DNA of 37,638 bases from Deltaproteobacteria bacterium (GTDB taxonomy: Bacteria > Desulfobacterota > Desulfobacteria > Desulfobacterales > B30-G6), in contig JAJDNW010000070.1 of assembly GCA_022340465.1 (NCBI GenBank), forward strand, positions 1 to 37,638. The letters run 5' to 3'. The notes beneath the pieces were generated by a model. That model worked only from the letters and a program-made list of their open reading frames with translations. It searched no databases and was not told the origin of the DNA. Both the position numbers and the translations under genes were made by a program. Shown here piece by piece: positions 1-8,725 of this stretch (position 1 is the first letter of the stretch; the number at the start of each line of letters is the position of its first letter).

Positions 1-3000
1 CCGGCCTTCAACCAGGCCGTGCAGAGCTGCTGGTGGTGGGACACGCACGACGATTACGAAACCGGCGACAGGACCCAGCACGCCATCTCCATACAGAACC
101 ACTGCGAGACCCTGTACGCCTCCCAGGACCCGGAAAGCATCACCCCGGAAAGCCCGGGATACGTGTGCTACGGCAAATTCGACGGAACCGACGACACCAC
201 CAACACAGGAACGGGCTATGTGGGCAGCTGCTGGGTGCCCGAAGAGATCATCAGCGGCAGCGGTGAAACCTGCACCACCATCACCTGTGACCTGGCCGCC
301 GGCACCTACACCAGCGGATCCATGAGCGGCGATGCCCTGATCGAGGGCGACCGCTGCACCGGCGGCATTGTTGAATACTGCTCCGGCAACTACAACGCCA
401 ATCAGGACTCCTGCAACAAGGCCTGGCTCGCCAAAGAGGAATGCAGTGACGACCCCACGGCCATCATCATCCCGGCCCACTGGGTCGCCGACGCCACCAA
501 TTGCGTCAGCGAAGCGCTCTACCGGTTCTGTCAGGGGCTCGAACTGCCCGAGGTCGTGGACCCCAGCGACCAGACCACGGCCACCGGCGAGGTGTACAAC
601 CTGCCGGCCATGCTCACCGACACCGGCGTCTCCGGCCAGTTGGGCGACCCGCTCTTGACCATGCAAAGCGTCATCTACGACGCCGCGTGGGCCGCCGACA
701 GCCCCTCGGGCCTCCTGCACGAGTTCGCCAGCGACATCCGCATGGGCGTCATGAAGTTCAACTACGACGGGGCCCAGGCCGAGTGCGCCCTGCGCGATGC
801 CGATGCGGCCGCCAACCCCACGTTGACCAGGATTCTCTATGAATGCGACGGCACCACCGACGGCGGTAACGTGGTCACCGAAATCGCCGACGGAACCACG
901 GCCCACATCAATGCCATGGTGACCGCCATCAACGCCATCGAAGCCGACTCCTGGACCCCCCTGGCCGAAGCCGTGTACAACGCCATCGGCTATTACACCC
1001 AGCGCAACGACATGCGCCTCAACACCGCCGACTTCACCATCGACGCCGCCACGGCCCCCTGCACGGACTGGTGCCAGAGCAACAACATCCTGGTGATCAC
1101 CGAGGGCGCTTCCACGGCGGACCTGAACACCGATGTGACCACCTTTGCCGCGGTGTCGGGCCAGAGCGACGACGACGGCGACACGACGGCAAAGTGCAAC
1201 GATCTGTACGGCAGCACCTATCTGGACGACATTACCTATTACGGCTACCACGGCACCAACATCCATTTAGAAGCATCTTATGATGCCGAGGAGCACTTTC
1301 AGAACATCAAGACCTATTTCGTGGTGGCCGGCACGCCGCGCACCAGCGGCACCGGCGAGTGCAGCCCGGCGACCATGATGGACGATGCGGCCGCCAACGG
1401 CGGAACGGACGCGCCCTATTATGCCGACAACCCCGAGGATCTGAACGAAGAGCTCAAAACCGTGTTCAACGTCATCCGCGCGGGCGCCGCGGCCGGGTCT
1501 GCGGCCTCGGTCATCTCTGCCACCCGCGGCGGCGAGGGCGCCATCTACCAGGCCATTTTCTGGCCCAGCATCGATGGGCCCATGGTGAACGGCGAACCCA
1601 AGCACAAGGTCACCTGGACCGGCGAGGTGCACTCCCTTCTGGTGGACGCCTACGGCAAAATGTTTGAAGACACGGACGGCGACTACGCCTTGAGCAGCAG
1701 CGACGAACAGGTCGTCCTCTATTACGACACGGATGCCCGAGAATCAAAGGCCTGCGACCAGGACCTCGAACTCGACGGCACCTGTGCCGGCAACGCCAAG
1801 TCCCTCCACGAGGTCAACTACCTGTGGTCCACGGGTGAGTGGCTGGCCGGCATCAGCGATACCGACATCAACACCAACCGGGCGGGCTTTCTCGCCAGCA
1901 CCCAGCAGCGCTACATCTTCACCTGGGACGACCTGGACAACGACGGCGTGGTCGACAGCGGCGAGCAGCTGCCCTTTACCATCCGCAGCGACTGGGGCAC
2001 GGCGGCATTGGCTGTCAGCGGTGATCGGGCGCCGGTTCCCATCGATTTCGGCGTGACCACGACAGACGAGGTCAACCGCATCATCAGCTGGGTCAGAGGG
2101 CTGGACGATCTCAGCGACAACACCCTGCGCCCACGGGAACTTAACACGCCGACCAATTTCGACCTGCCCGGCAGCCCGGCCACCATCACCTGGCGGCTGG
2201 GTGACGTGGTGCACTCGACGCCGACGGCCGTCTCGCGGCCGTCGGAAGGCTATCATCAGCTTTACCAGGACGACGAGTATGCCGCCTTCTACGATGCATA
2301 CCAGCACCGGCGGCACGTGATCTATTTCGGCGGCAACGACGGCATGGTCCACGCCATCAACGCCGGCTTTTACGACGATAACTACAAGAAATTCTGGCGC
2401 GGCTACAACACGGGCACGGGCACCTTTTCAGACACCGGCCCCGCACTGGGTGCCGAGCTGTGGGCCTACGTGCCCTACAACCTGCTGCCGCACCTCAAGT
2501 GCCTGACCGATCCCGGATACAACCATAAATATTTCGTGGACCTGAAGCCCCGGGTCTTCGACGTCCAGATCTTCGACTCCTCGCCGAACACCCTCGGACA
2601 CGTTGAGGGGTGGGGCACCATCATGGTGGTGGGCATGCGCTTCGGCGGCTATCGCATAACGGCCCAGGAGATCATATCGGAGGTATCGGCCACCGCTTAC
2701 ACGGACGACAGGGTCTTCACCTCCGCCTACATGGTCTTCGACGTCTCCGACCCGGAAAACCCGCCTCGACTCCTGGGCGAAATGACCTACGACCCGGGCA
2801 GCAGCGTCGACCTGGCCTACACCGCGGCGGTACCGGCTGTCGTGCCCATCAAGACGAGCGAAGACGGTTCGGACTGGTACCTCATCCTGGGGAGCGGCCC
2901 CACGGATGTAACCGGTCTCAGTACCCAGCACGCCAAGATCGGCATGTTCCCCCTGAATCTGTTCGATTCCACGCCTCCGCAGGCGTTCCGGATTCCCAAT

Positions 3001-4071
3001 AACAGTACGATTGACTACGCCACGGCGGGGAGCTTCGACCTGGGGTCGTCCCCGAACGGTTTCGTGTCCGACACCGTCACCGTGGACTACGACCTCTACG
3101 ATCTTTACAAGGCCGACGTGGTCTACTTCGGAACCATCGAGGGCACCTGGGGGGGCTGGGGCGGCAAGCTCTACCGCTGGGTGACCAACGAAGGCGATCC
3201 CCAGGACTGGAGTACCCCGGCGGTCATGATCGATGTCGGAAGACCGGTGACCGCAGCCCCCAGCATCGGCACCGACGGAACCTTTTTCTGGGTCTACTTC
3301 GGTACGGGACGCTTCTTTGACATCAAGGACAAGTCCGATGCCAGCAGCAACGCCCAAGAGTATTTCTACGGAATCAAGGAACCGGTGGATGCCGACACTG
3401 GCGATTTCACCTGGGCGCCGGTCGATAACACTTTCTCCACGACCAAACCGGCGGCCGGCAACGATGCCGGATCCCGGACCCTGCTGCAGGTGGACGGCAT
3501 CGAGGTGCAGGAAGCCATTACCCCCTATGCGTCCACACTCAACTGTAAAACCGGTGCATCCGGCTGTCTGCCTTCTGATGTCGGTACCTTTGCCGACCTG
3601 CGGGATTACATTGTAGGCACCTGCGACCCCACCAACGGCTGCACAGGCACCGACGGCTGGGTGCTGGCGCTGGAGGAAGACCGGGAACGCAACCTGGGCC
3701 AGGGGGCCCTTCTGGGAGGCCTGATGACTTTCACCACCTACCAGCCCTTTGCCGACATATGCAAACCCGAAGGCGAGGCATTTCTGTACGGTGTTTATTA
3801 CCAGACCGGTACGGCCTACTATGAGGCGGTGTTTACCACCCTGAGCAATGGCGGAACCTATACAGGCAGTACCGGAAACACGGTCGTGACCACAAGGCTG
3901 GCCATCGGCAGGGGACTGGCTACGACGCCGAACCTGCACGTGGGCCGACAGGAGGGCAGCAAGGCGTTCGTGCAAACGAGCACCGGTACGATTGTGGAAA
4001 TTCCACAGCCCAATCTTCCCATCAAAACCACCAAGTCGGGCAGGCTGAACTGGCGCGATACCTGTCCGTAA
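1..4071 (+). CDS. PilY1/PilC-like type IV pilus tip protein, 5'-truncated by the window
   Basis: The frame is open from base 1 with no convincing start, so the N-terminus lies upstream; about 1,356 codons are visible. The family makes large exported proteins associated with the type IV pilus tip, acting in adhesion, pilus extension and mechanosensing. The first kilobase is rich in cysteine and contains VWA-like pieces: a TPLAEAVYNAIGYY stretch near 957-998 and an ILVITEG strand near 1087-1107. A DLDNDGVVDSGE loop near 1930-1965 resembles the calcium-binding loop of PilY1. The second half has the hallmark of the PilC/PilY1 beta-propeller, GGNDGMVHAINA, near 2329-2364, and the protein ends in an LNWRDTCP tail similar to the SWRE ending of the family. 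In canonical VWA domains the ILVITEG strand usually ends in DG, so metal binding at that point may differ. A strong terminator follows. The family call is confident; the exact adhesive role is inferred. Confidence 0.88.
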   Translation, partial: PAFNQAVQSCWWWDTHDDYETGDRTQHAISIQNHCETLYASQDPESITPESPGYVCYGKFDGTDDTTNTGTGYVGSCWVPEEIISGSGETCTTITCDLAAGTYTSGSMSGDALIEGDRCTGGIVEYCSGNYNANQDSCNKAWLAKEECSDDPTAIIIPAHWVADATNCVSEALYRFCQGLELPEVVDPSDQTTATGEVYNLPAMLTDTGVSGQLGDPLLTMQSVIYDAAWAADSPSGLLHEFASDIRMGVMKFNYDGAQAECALRDADAAANPTLTRILYECDGTTDGGNVVTEIADGTTAHINAMVTAINAIEADSWTPLAEAVYNAIGYYTQRNDMRLNTADFTIDAATAPCTDWCQSNNILVITEGASTADLNTDVTTFAAVSGQSDDDGDTTAKCNDLYGSTYLDDITYYGYHGTNIHLEASYDAEEHFQNIKTYFVVAGTPRTSGTGECSPATMMDDAAANGGTDAPYYADNPEDLNEELKTVFNVIRAGAAAGSAASVISATRGGEGAIYQAIFWPSIDGPMVNGEPKHKVTWTGEVHSLLVDAYGKMFEDTDGDYALSSSDEQVVLYYDTDARESKACDQDLELDGTCAGNAKSLHEVNYLWSTGEWLAGISDTDINTNRAGFLASTQQRYIFTWDDLDNDGVVDSGEQLPFTIRSDWGTAALAVSGDRAPVPIDFGVTTTDEVNRIISWVRGLDDLSDNTLRPRELNTPTNFDLPGSPATITWRLGDVVHSTPTAVSRPSEGYHQLYQDDEYAAFYDAYQHRRHVIYFGGNDGMVHAINAGFYDDNYKKFWRGYNTGTGTFSDTGPALGAELWAYVPYNLLPHLKCLTDPGYNHKYFVDLKPRVFDVQIFDSSPNTLGHVEGWGTIMVVGMRFGGYRITAQEIISEVSATAYTDDRVFTSAYMVFDVSDPENPPRLLGEMTYDPGSSVDLAYTAAVPAVVPIKTSEDGSDWYLILGSGPTDVTGLSTQHAKIGMFPLNLFDSTPPQAFRIPNNSTIDYATAGSFDLGSSPNGFVSDTVTVDYDLYDLYKADVVYFGTIEGTWGGWGGKLYRWVTNEGDPQDWSTPAVMIDVGRPVTAAPSIGTDGTFFWVYFGTGRFFDIKDKSDASSNAQEYFYGIKEPVDADTGDFTWAPVDNTFSTTKPAAGNDAGSRTLLQVDGIEVQEAITPYASTLNCKTGASGCLPSDVGTFADLRDYIVGTCDPTNGCTGTDGWVLALEEDRERNLGQGALLGGLMTFTTYQPFADICKPEGEAFLYGVYYQTGTAYYEAVFTTLSNGGTYTGSTGNTVVTTRLAIGRGLATTPNLHVGRQEGSKAFVQTSTGTIVEIPQPNLPIKTTKSGRLNWRDTCP

Positions 4072-4134
4072 AAGGTAAAAAATCCTGGCTTAGAGGACCA
4101 GGTTTCAAATACAGGAATAAAGACGTGCATCCCA

Positions 4135-4182
4135 AAACGCAAAGGAATCCGCTGCCGTGTGGCGACGGATTCCTTTGTGTTT
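4135..4182. terminator. Strong bidirectional Rho-independent-type hairpin
   Basis: The arms at 4135-4151 and 4166-4182 form a 17-bp stem with a single G-U wobble and a 14-nt loop. The A-rich left flank and T-rich right flank give a U tract on either strand. It sits between the stop of the pilus gene and the stop of the convergent CBS gene, so it can end both transcripts. A smaller imperfect hairpin (CCTGG/CCAGG) lies just upstream at about 4084-4102. Confidence 0.85.
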
Positions 4183-4213
4183 ATAACGCTTGACAACCGG
4201 TATAGCGGTACGT

Positions 4214-4663
4214 TTATCCCGCCAGTGTCCTGAGGATGTCCTCTTTGCCCACAACCCCCACCAGTTTTCCCTCCGCGACCACGGGCAGGGTATGAAAATT
4301 GCGGTCCACCATCAGTGCGGCAAGCGTCTCGATGGTGGCGTCGGGAGGCACCCACACGGGGTCGGACGTCATGGCCTGCCTGACGGTTGTAGCGGCTATC
4401 TTCCGGGCCTCCTTCTCGAGGGCTTTCGTGGAGCGCAGGCTGATCAAGCCGTCCAGAAAGGTAAAGTAGGAAGGCAGGGGCAGCTTTTTCTGCTGCGCGA
4501 CGATATCGCTCTGACAGATGATACCCACCAGCTGTCCCTGATCGTCGACAACCGGAAGCCCATTGAACCCCTTTTCGATCATAATGGCTGTCGCACGGCT
4601 GACTTCGTCTTCCGGCGACACGAAAACCGGGTCGGACGTCATAATTTCACTCGCTTTGATCAT
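4214..4663 (-). CDS. CBS-domain pair protein
   Basis: 149 residues made almost entirely of two CBS motifs, about residues 1-60 and 92-149. Each starts with an IMTSDPVF or AMTSDPVW segment and ends with GLPVVDDQGQLVGII or TLPVVAEGKLVGVVGKEDIL. Tandem CBS domains form a Bateman module that usually binds adenosine nucleotides and regulates a partner; free-standing ones are common and their partner cannot be read from sequence. An upstream in-frame TTG at 4675 is possible, but GGAGGTG at 4667-4673 is an ideal Shine-Dalgarno for the ATG at 4663, so that start is chosen. The gene is convergent with the pilus gene. Its leader carries a double hairpin that recurs before exbB (see 4674-4717). Confidence 0.88.
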   Translation of the reverse strand: MIKASEIMTSDPVFVSPEDEVSRATAIMIEKGFNGLPVVDDQGQLVGIICQSDIVAQQKKLPLPSYFTFLDGLISLRSTKALEKEARKIAATTVRQAMTSDPVWVPPDATIETLAALMVDRNFHTLPVVAEGKLVGVVGKEDILRTLAG

Positions 4664-4673
4664 ACCCACCTCC

Positions 4674-4717
4674 AATAAAATCGTGTTCCACGATTTTATG
4701 AAACGCGACTGCGTCGC
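4674..4717 (-). promoter_or_regulatory. Double-hairpin leader before the CBS gene, copy 1 of 2
   Basis: On the minus strand a small stem GCGAC/GTCGC with a 3-nt loop (4705-4717) is followed by a 5-nt GTTTC spacer. An 11-bp perfect stem with a 3-nt loop comes next (arms 4675-4685 and 4689-4699), and it abuts the Shine-Dalgarno. The same arrangement precedes exbB at 22338-22380, with paired changes in the long stem. It could be a translational control element or a dispersed repeat that landed in leaders; sequence alone does not decide. Confidence 0.6.
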
Positions 4718-4799
4718 TCCTATTCAAAAGATTTATCCGCCGTCAGTTGGGCGGGCCTAAATTCCTATCCAGCACTGCAAGCTGCGGGATACGCTTTCA

Positions 4800-4824
4800 G
4801 TCCCGCCGCAAGGCCTTGCGGGAC
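4800..4824. repeat. Small palindrome in the CBS/acyl-CoA synthetase spacer
   Basis: GTCCC pairs with GGGAC around the self-complementary core GCAAGGCCTTGC, with a 3-nt bulge. It lies in the roughly 400-bp spacer 4664-5062, where I see no gene, only this palindrome, the leader hairpins and a candidate promoter. Confidence 0.5.
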
Positions 4825-4914
4825 AGCCAGTTTACCCGGTGTTCTAGTGGAACATTAATACCAATCAACGCGCCTGTCAAAAGGGTTGCGCCGCAGGTCT
4901 CCGGAAGTTCCTGT

Positions 4915-4943
4915 TTGACCTTCACCGGCATTTGTCATATATC
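4915..4943 (+). promoter_or_regulatory. Candidate sigma-70-type promoter for the acyl-CoA synthetase alpha gene
   Basis: TTGACC at 4915-4920 and TATATC at 4938-4943 are separated by 17 bp. Transcription would start near 4950, about 115 bp before the preferred start codon. This is a consensus match only. Confidence 0.5.
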
Positions 4944-5062
4944 ACCCTCTGTTTGTCGTTTCCCTTCATCTTCCACCGGCGATCGCCATGGGGCGGACGG
5001 TTCACCTCAACATTGCAACGTTGGGGTTCAGTACGGATGGGACTGGATACCAGAGCATCGAT

Positions 5063-6562
5063 ATGGCAATGAATTCAAATACCTTAGAGCGCCTGTTCAA
5101 TCCTGAAAGCATCGCCTTGATCGGTGCGTCGGCAACCCCTTTCAAATGGGGATCGATCATTCCTCTAAACATCCTAAAAGGCGATTTTCAGGGAAAATTT
5201 TTTCCGGTAAACCCGGGTCTGGATGCTCTGCTGGGGCAAAAGTGCTATCCGTCGGTCGCCGATATTCCCGGACCGGTCGACGTGGCTCTCGTTACAACGC
5301 CGGCGAAAACGCTCCCCGACATCGTACGGCAGTGCGGTGAAAAAGGCGTCGCCTTCCTCCTGGTGATAACCGCGGGATTCAGCGAGACGGGTCCCGAGGG
5401 AAAAGCCAGCGAAAAGCGGCTCATAGAAAGCGCCAAAACGTCCGGTATGCGTGTTGTGGGCCCCAACAGCATGGGCATTTACAGCGCCCGGTCAAAGCTC
5501 CACGCGCTCATGCCGCCCATCATGCCTTTAAAAGGGCCGGTTTCCATGTTTTCCCAGAGCGGCAATGTCGGGGTGCAGATGCTCGCCTGGGGGGCCGACG
5601 AAGGGGTCGGTTTTGAAAAATTCGTCAGCAGTGGAAATGAAGGCGATCTGAACAGTGCGGACTACCTGAAATTCCTGGCCGACGATGAAGCTACCCGTGT
5701 CATCCTGACCTACATGGAGGGCGTGGATCCTGATATTGCCCTTTTTTCGGCAACGGCGGAGGCCAGCCGCAAAAAACCGGTGCTGCTGTTCAAGGGGGGC
5801 CGTACCGGTGCGGGCGAAAAAGCGGCAGCATCCCACACCGGCGCCATCGCGGGCTCCCATCGGGTTTTCGAAGCAGCCATGCACCAGGCAGGCGTCATCG
5901 AAATGCGCTCCAGCCAAACCTTGATGGACTGCGCCAAAGCTTTTTCGAACTGCCCCATACCCGAAGGAAAACGTGTCGGCATTCTGACACGCGGCGGCGG
6001 CTGGGGGGTGATCACCTCCGATTGCTGCGAGGAAAACGGGCTTGTCGTACCGCCCCTGCCGGACAGCATTGTCAAAGCAATCGACAAGCTGCTGCCCAGT
6101 TACTGGAGCCGGGGGAACCCGATTGACATGGTGGCCACCATCTCCCACGACCCTTTCCTGGAATGTCTATCGCTTTTGGCCGAGTGGAACGGTGTCGATG
6201 CCGTTATCGCTCTGGGGGCGATCCGGGCCACATACCGATTTAAAGCCTCGGAAAAAGTAACCGGCCCAGCGGAATTGATGGAAGCCATGGACAGGGTGCG
6301 CGCACACCAGAAAAACCTGTCCGCTCAACCGGATGCCATTCTTGCCGGCATTAAAAACCTGATGGATGCCACCGGTAAACCCATTATAGCCGTGTCCATT
6401 GGCACCGACAGTGTGCACAAGGCTACCCTCCGGGATTACCGGGTGGTGTCCTACCCTACCCCGGAGCGAGCGGTGAGGGTCATCGCCCACATGGCCGCCT
6501 ATGCGGCATTCAGGCAATCTTCGTGCCCGGTTACAGACAGCAAAACGATACAGCAAGGTTGA
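5063..6562 (+). CDS. ADP-forming acyl-CoA synthetase, alpha (CoA-binding) subunit
   Basis: About 499 residues. This subunit family works with an ATP-grasp beta subunit to interconvert acyl-CoA + ADP + phosphate with acid + CoA + ATP. The N-terminal CoA-binding Rossmann domain starts at LFNPESIALIGAS (residues 11-23). The middle succinyl-CoA-ligase-like domain has FSQSGNVG (163-170) and an ASHTGAIAG segment in which His258 is the expected phosphohistidine. A third domain follows, with a glycine-rich TRGGGWGV turn. Size and domain order match the separate alpha subunits of archaeal-type acetyl-CoA synthetases (ADP-forming). Homology begins right after ATG 5063 or 5069; an ATG at 4988 would add 25 unmatched residues, and no start has a strong Shine-Dalgarno. 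The beta partner is the next gene, after a palindromic spacer. The acyl substrate cannot be told. Confidence 0.85.
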   Translation: MAMNSNTLERLFNPESIALIGASATPFKWGSIIPLNILKGDFQGKFFPVNPGLDALLGQKCYPSVADIPGPVDVALVTTPAKTLPDIVRQCGEKGVAFLLVITAGFSETGPEGKASEKRLIESAKTSGMRVVGPNSMGIYSARSKLHALMPPIMPLKGPVSMFSQSGNVGVQMLAWGADEGVGFEKFVSSGNEGDLNSADYLKFLADDEATRVILTYMEGVDPDIALFSATAEASRKKPVLLFKGGRTGAGEKAAASHTGAIAGSHRVFEAAMHQAGVIEMRSSQTLMDCAKAFSNCPIPEGKRVGILTRGGGWGVITSDCCEENGLVVPPLPDSIVKAIDKLLPSYWSRGNPIDMVATISHDPFLECLSLLAEWNGVDAVIALGAIRATYRFKASEKVTGPAELMEAMDRVRAHQKNLSAQPDAILAGIKNLMDATGKPIIAVSIGTDSVHKATLRDYRVVSYPTPERAVRVIAHMAAYAAFRQSSCPVTDSKTIQQG

Positions 6563-6626
6563 CCAAGACAGGCATTCGATTCTTTGATATGAAAACTGGA
6601 ATGTAGATAAAACACCAATTGAGCCG

Positions 6627-6742
6627 TCGGGGTGTTTTTCCCGTCATCCCCGCGCAGGCGGGGATCCAGGGCATTCAGCTAATCGCTATCTGGGTTCCCG
6701 CCTTCGCGGGAATGACAAGGGTTTTAAGCTAAAACTCCCCGA
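6627..6742. repeat. REP-like nested palindromic element
   Basis: An outer 12-bp inverted repeat (6627-6638 / 6731-6742, one mismatch) encloses a second inverted repeat with arms at about 6643-6669 and 6690-6716. Each inner arm is itself a small hairpin (CCCCGC/GCGGGG and CCCGC/GCGGG). The inner part resembles the GTCATTCCCGCG-type intergenic repeats widespread in proteobacteria. It sits between the alpha and beta acyl-CoA synthetase genes. Confidence 0.8.
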
Positions 6743-6872
6743 CCCTTGAACTAATTTAATACACATTAAAAATGGTTGCTCGCACGAATGGATGCGGTGA
6801 CGACGCTTGAGTGTCATCGAACAAGTGCCAAAAGGGGAACGGAACATTTTTAATGCGTGGAAGGAAAAAACG

Positions 6873-7544
6873 ATGGAATTGATTCAAAAAGCCTTGGACC
6901 GAGGCGCAAAAAACCTTTCCGAATTCGAATCCAAAGCCGTATTGTCCGCCTATGGCATTCCCGTCACCAGTGAAAAGACCGTCCACACCGAAGAAGAGGC
7001 CCTCGCGGCGGCCGCCGACCTGGGGTATCCGATCGTACTCAAGGGCTCGGGTGAAAGCATGAGCCACAAGACCGAAATGGACCTGATCGCACTCGATATA
7101 CGGGATGAACGGGGCCTCGTCGACGCCTTTCGGGGGTTCAGGAACCGTCAGGACGTCACCGTGGACGAGCTGCTGGTACAGCCGATGGTCAAAGGCAACC
7201 GCGAACTCATGGCCGGTTTGAAGCGGGATCCCCAGTTTGGCCCCTGTGTGATGTTTGGCCTCGGGGGGGTGCTGGCCGAAATTCTGGACGACGTCGCCAT
7301 TCGGGTCGCTCCCCTGTCGGAATTCGACGCCATGGAAATGCTCGACGACATCCGTGCAAAAAAAATTCTGGACGCTTTCCGGGGAAAACCGCCTGCCGAC
7401 AGGAATAAACTGGCGCAGCTTCTGATAGCACTGGGCCGGCTCGGCCTGGAGAACAAAAACATCGCCGAAATCGACATCAACCCGATCAAGCTGGTGGCGG
7501 GCAACCCCGTTGCCGTGGATGCCCTCGTTGTGCTGGGGGATTGA
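6873..7544 (+). CDS. ADP-forming acyl-CoA synthetase, beta (ATP-grasp) subunit
   Basis: 223 residues, the usual size of a separate ATP-grasp_5-type beta subunit. It supplies ADP/ATP binding and completes the phosphohistidine relay from the alpha subunit. Visible features are the N-terminal LSEFESKAVLSAYGIPV segment, the nucleotide-binding lysine in YPIVLKGSG (Lys57), the LVQPM hinge (about 101-105), a glycine-rich FGLGGVLAE strand (128-136) and the metal-binding AEIDINPI near residues 198-205. ATG 6873 is chosen because AAGGA sits 8 nt upstream and homology begins there; the longer TTG-started frame from 6807 is not needed. The alpha gene ends 310 bp upstream with a REP-like palindrome between, so the pair may be co-transcribed but differentially expressed. 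Downstream genes are on the same strand. Confidence 0.85.
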   Translation: MELIQKALDRGAKNLSEFESKAVLSAYGIPVTSEKTVHTEEEALAAAADLGYPIVLKGSGESMSHKTEMDLIALDIRDERGLVDAFRGFRNRQDVTVDELLVQPMVKGNRELMAGLKRDPQFGPCVMFGLGGVLAEILDDVAIRVAPLSEFDAMEMLDDIRAKKILDAFRGKPPADRNKLAQLLIALGRLGLENKNIAEIDINPIKLVAGNPVAVDALVVLGD

Positions 7545-7639
7545 CACCACCGCGGGCAGTAGATCGATAACCACAGCTGAAGTCATCGCCATAAGAAATG
7601 GGATTTTCTTCCATTCCCCGTATGGGACATTGATTGACC

Positions 7640-8665
7640 ATGTCATTAAGAAACGATCAACAACTGTCGGGCATCGCCGTCGAACGTTTAGACAACGGGG
7701 TATTCCGCATCTCGTGGGATGCCCTGGAAAGGGATGAACGGGTCCGGGTATTCGCCGGGGACTCCCCGCATGGCATCGACATGCGGGCGCCTGTCGCCGA
7801 GGTCCGGGGAGGGGACGGACTCGAGCTGTCCCTAACCGGGCGCCCGGACAACCCCTATTTCAAACTTATCCGGGGAAACGGCCCGGGCGTTGTCTGGGCC
7901 CAGCGGCGGCTGCCCCTTGAAAAAACGTATAATTTCAGAGATATCGGAGGATATCGCACCAAGGACAATCGGCGCATGCGTTGGGGGATGATCTACCGGT
8001 CCGCCAATCTTTCACAATTGACGGATAACGACCATCTGCTCCTGAAGCGCATCGGCATCCGGCTTGTCTGCGATTTCCGGACCCGGGAGGAAGCCCAAGC
8101 CCAACCCGACAGACTGCCCCAAGACGAATCCATGCAGTACCTGCACATGCCGATCGCCCACGGGAAATTCGACCCTGCCGAAGCGCTCGATAGCATCAAA
8201 AAGGGAGATATCAGCTGGTTGACAGACGATTTTATGACCAACAACTACCTCAAACAGGTCGATCGATTCCCCGGCCTCTGGAAACAGTTTTTCGAACGCC
8301 TGATGGATAACAATCAGCGACCGCTCCTGTTTCACTGCACGGCCGGCAAGGACCGCACCGGCGTGTGCACCGCCCTGATCATGCTGACGGCCGGGGTGCC
8401 CGAACCGGTGGTGATCGCCGACCATCAGCTCTCCAACACCTACAACGCCGAGGTCATCGGCCGCATCGAGCAGGAGATCAAGAAATGCGGCATCGATCCC
8501 GAAAAGATGCGCTCCTATCTGACGGCCCCTCGCGAGGCCATCGAGGCCGTGCTCGAACGCCTCAGAACCCGCTACGGATCCGCGGAAGAATACCTGATCA
8601 AGAAAGCGGGCCTGGCGCGCCGGGACCTGCAGCGACTCAGGCGGGAAATTACGACAGACGCCTGA
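7640..8665 (+). CDS. Tyrosine-phosphatase-family protein (Y_phosphatase3 type)
   Basis: 341 residues. The P-loop signature HCTAGKDRTG carries the nucleophile Cys233 and the phosphate-binding Arg239. The NFRDIGGY motif at 98-105 marks the Y_phosphatase3 / dual-specificity-like branch that includes bacterial protein-tyrosine and lipid phosphatases. Residues 1-90 form a separate, probably beta-rich N-terminal domain ending in a WAQRRLPL linker. No signal peptide or membrane segment is visible, so it should act in the cytoplasm. ATG 7640 is preferred over the TTG two codons upstream; neither has a good Shine-Dalgarno. The next gene starts 60 bp downstream and has weak kinase-like motifs, so the two may act on a common phosphorylated target. 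That link is inference, and the substrate is unknown. Confidence 0.82.
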   Translation: MSLRNDQQLSGIAVERLDNGVFRISWDALERDERVRVFAGDSPHGIDMRAPVAEVRGGDGLELSLTGRPDNPYFKLIRGNGPGVVWAQRRLPLEKTYNFRDIGGYRTKDNRRMRWGMIYRSANLSQLTDNDHLLLKRIGIRLVCDFRTREEAQAQPDRLPQDESMQYLHMPIAHGKFDPAEALDSIKKGDISWLTDDFMTNNYLKQVDRFPGLWKQFFERLMDNNQRPLLFHCTAGKDRTGVCTALIMLTAGVPEPVVIADHQLSNTYNAEVIGRIEQEIKKCGIDPEKMRSYLTAPREAIEAVLERLRTRYGSAEEYLIKKAGLARRDLQRLRREITTDA

Positions 8666-8725
8666 GGGCAGGTTGCCAAGGCGGAATGACGAAAACTGCA
8701 ATCCGCCCAACGGCGGCTTACATCT

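Noticed and set aside
2428-3975. A 515-codon minus-strand open frame opposite the PilY1-like gene
   Set aside because: It is an antisense shadow of a GC-rich coding sequence; the plus strand has clear PilY1 motifs and the antisense translation has none.
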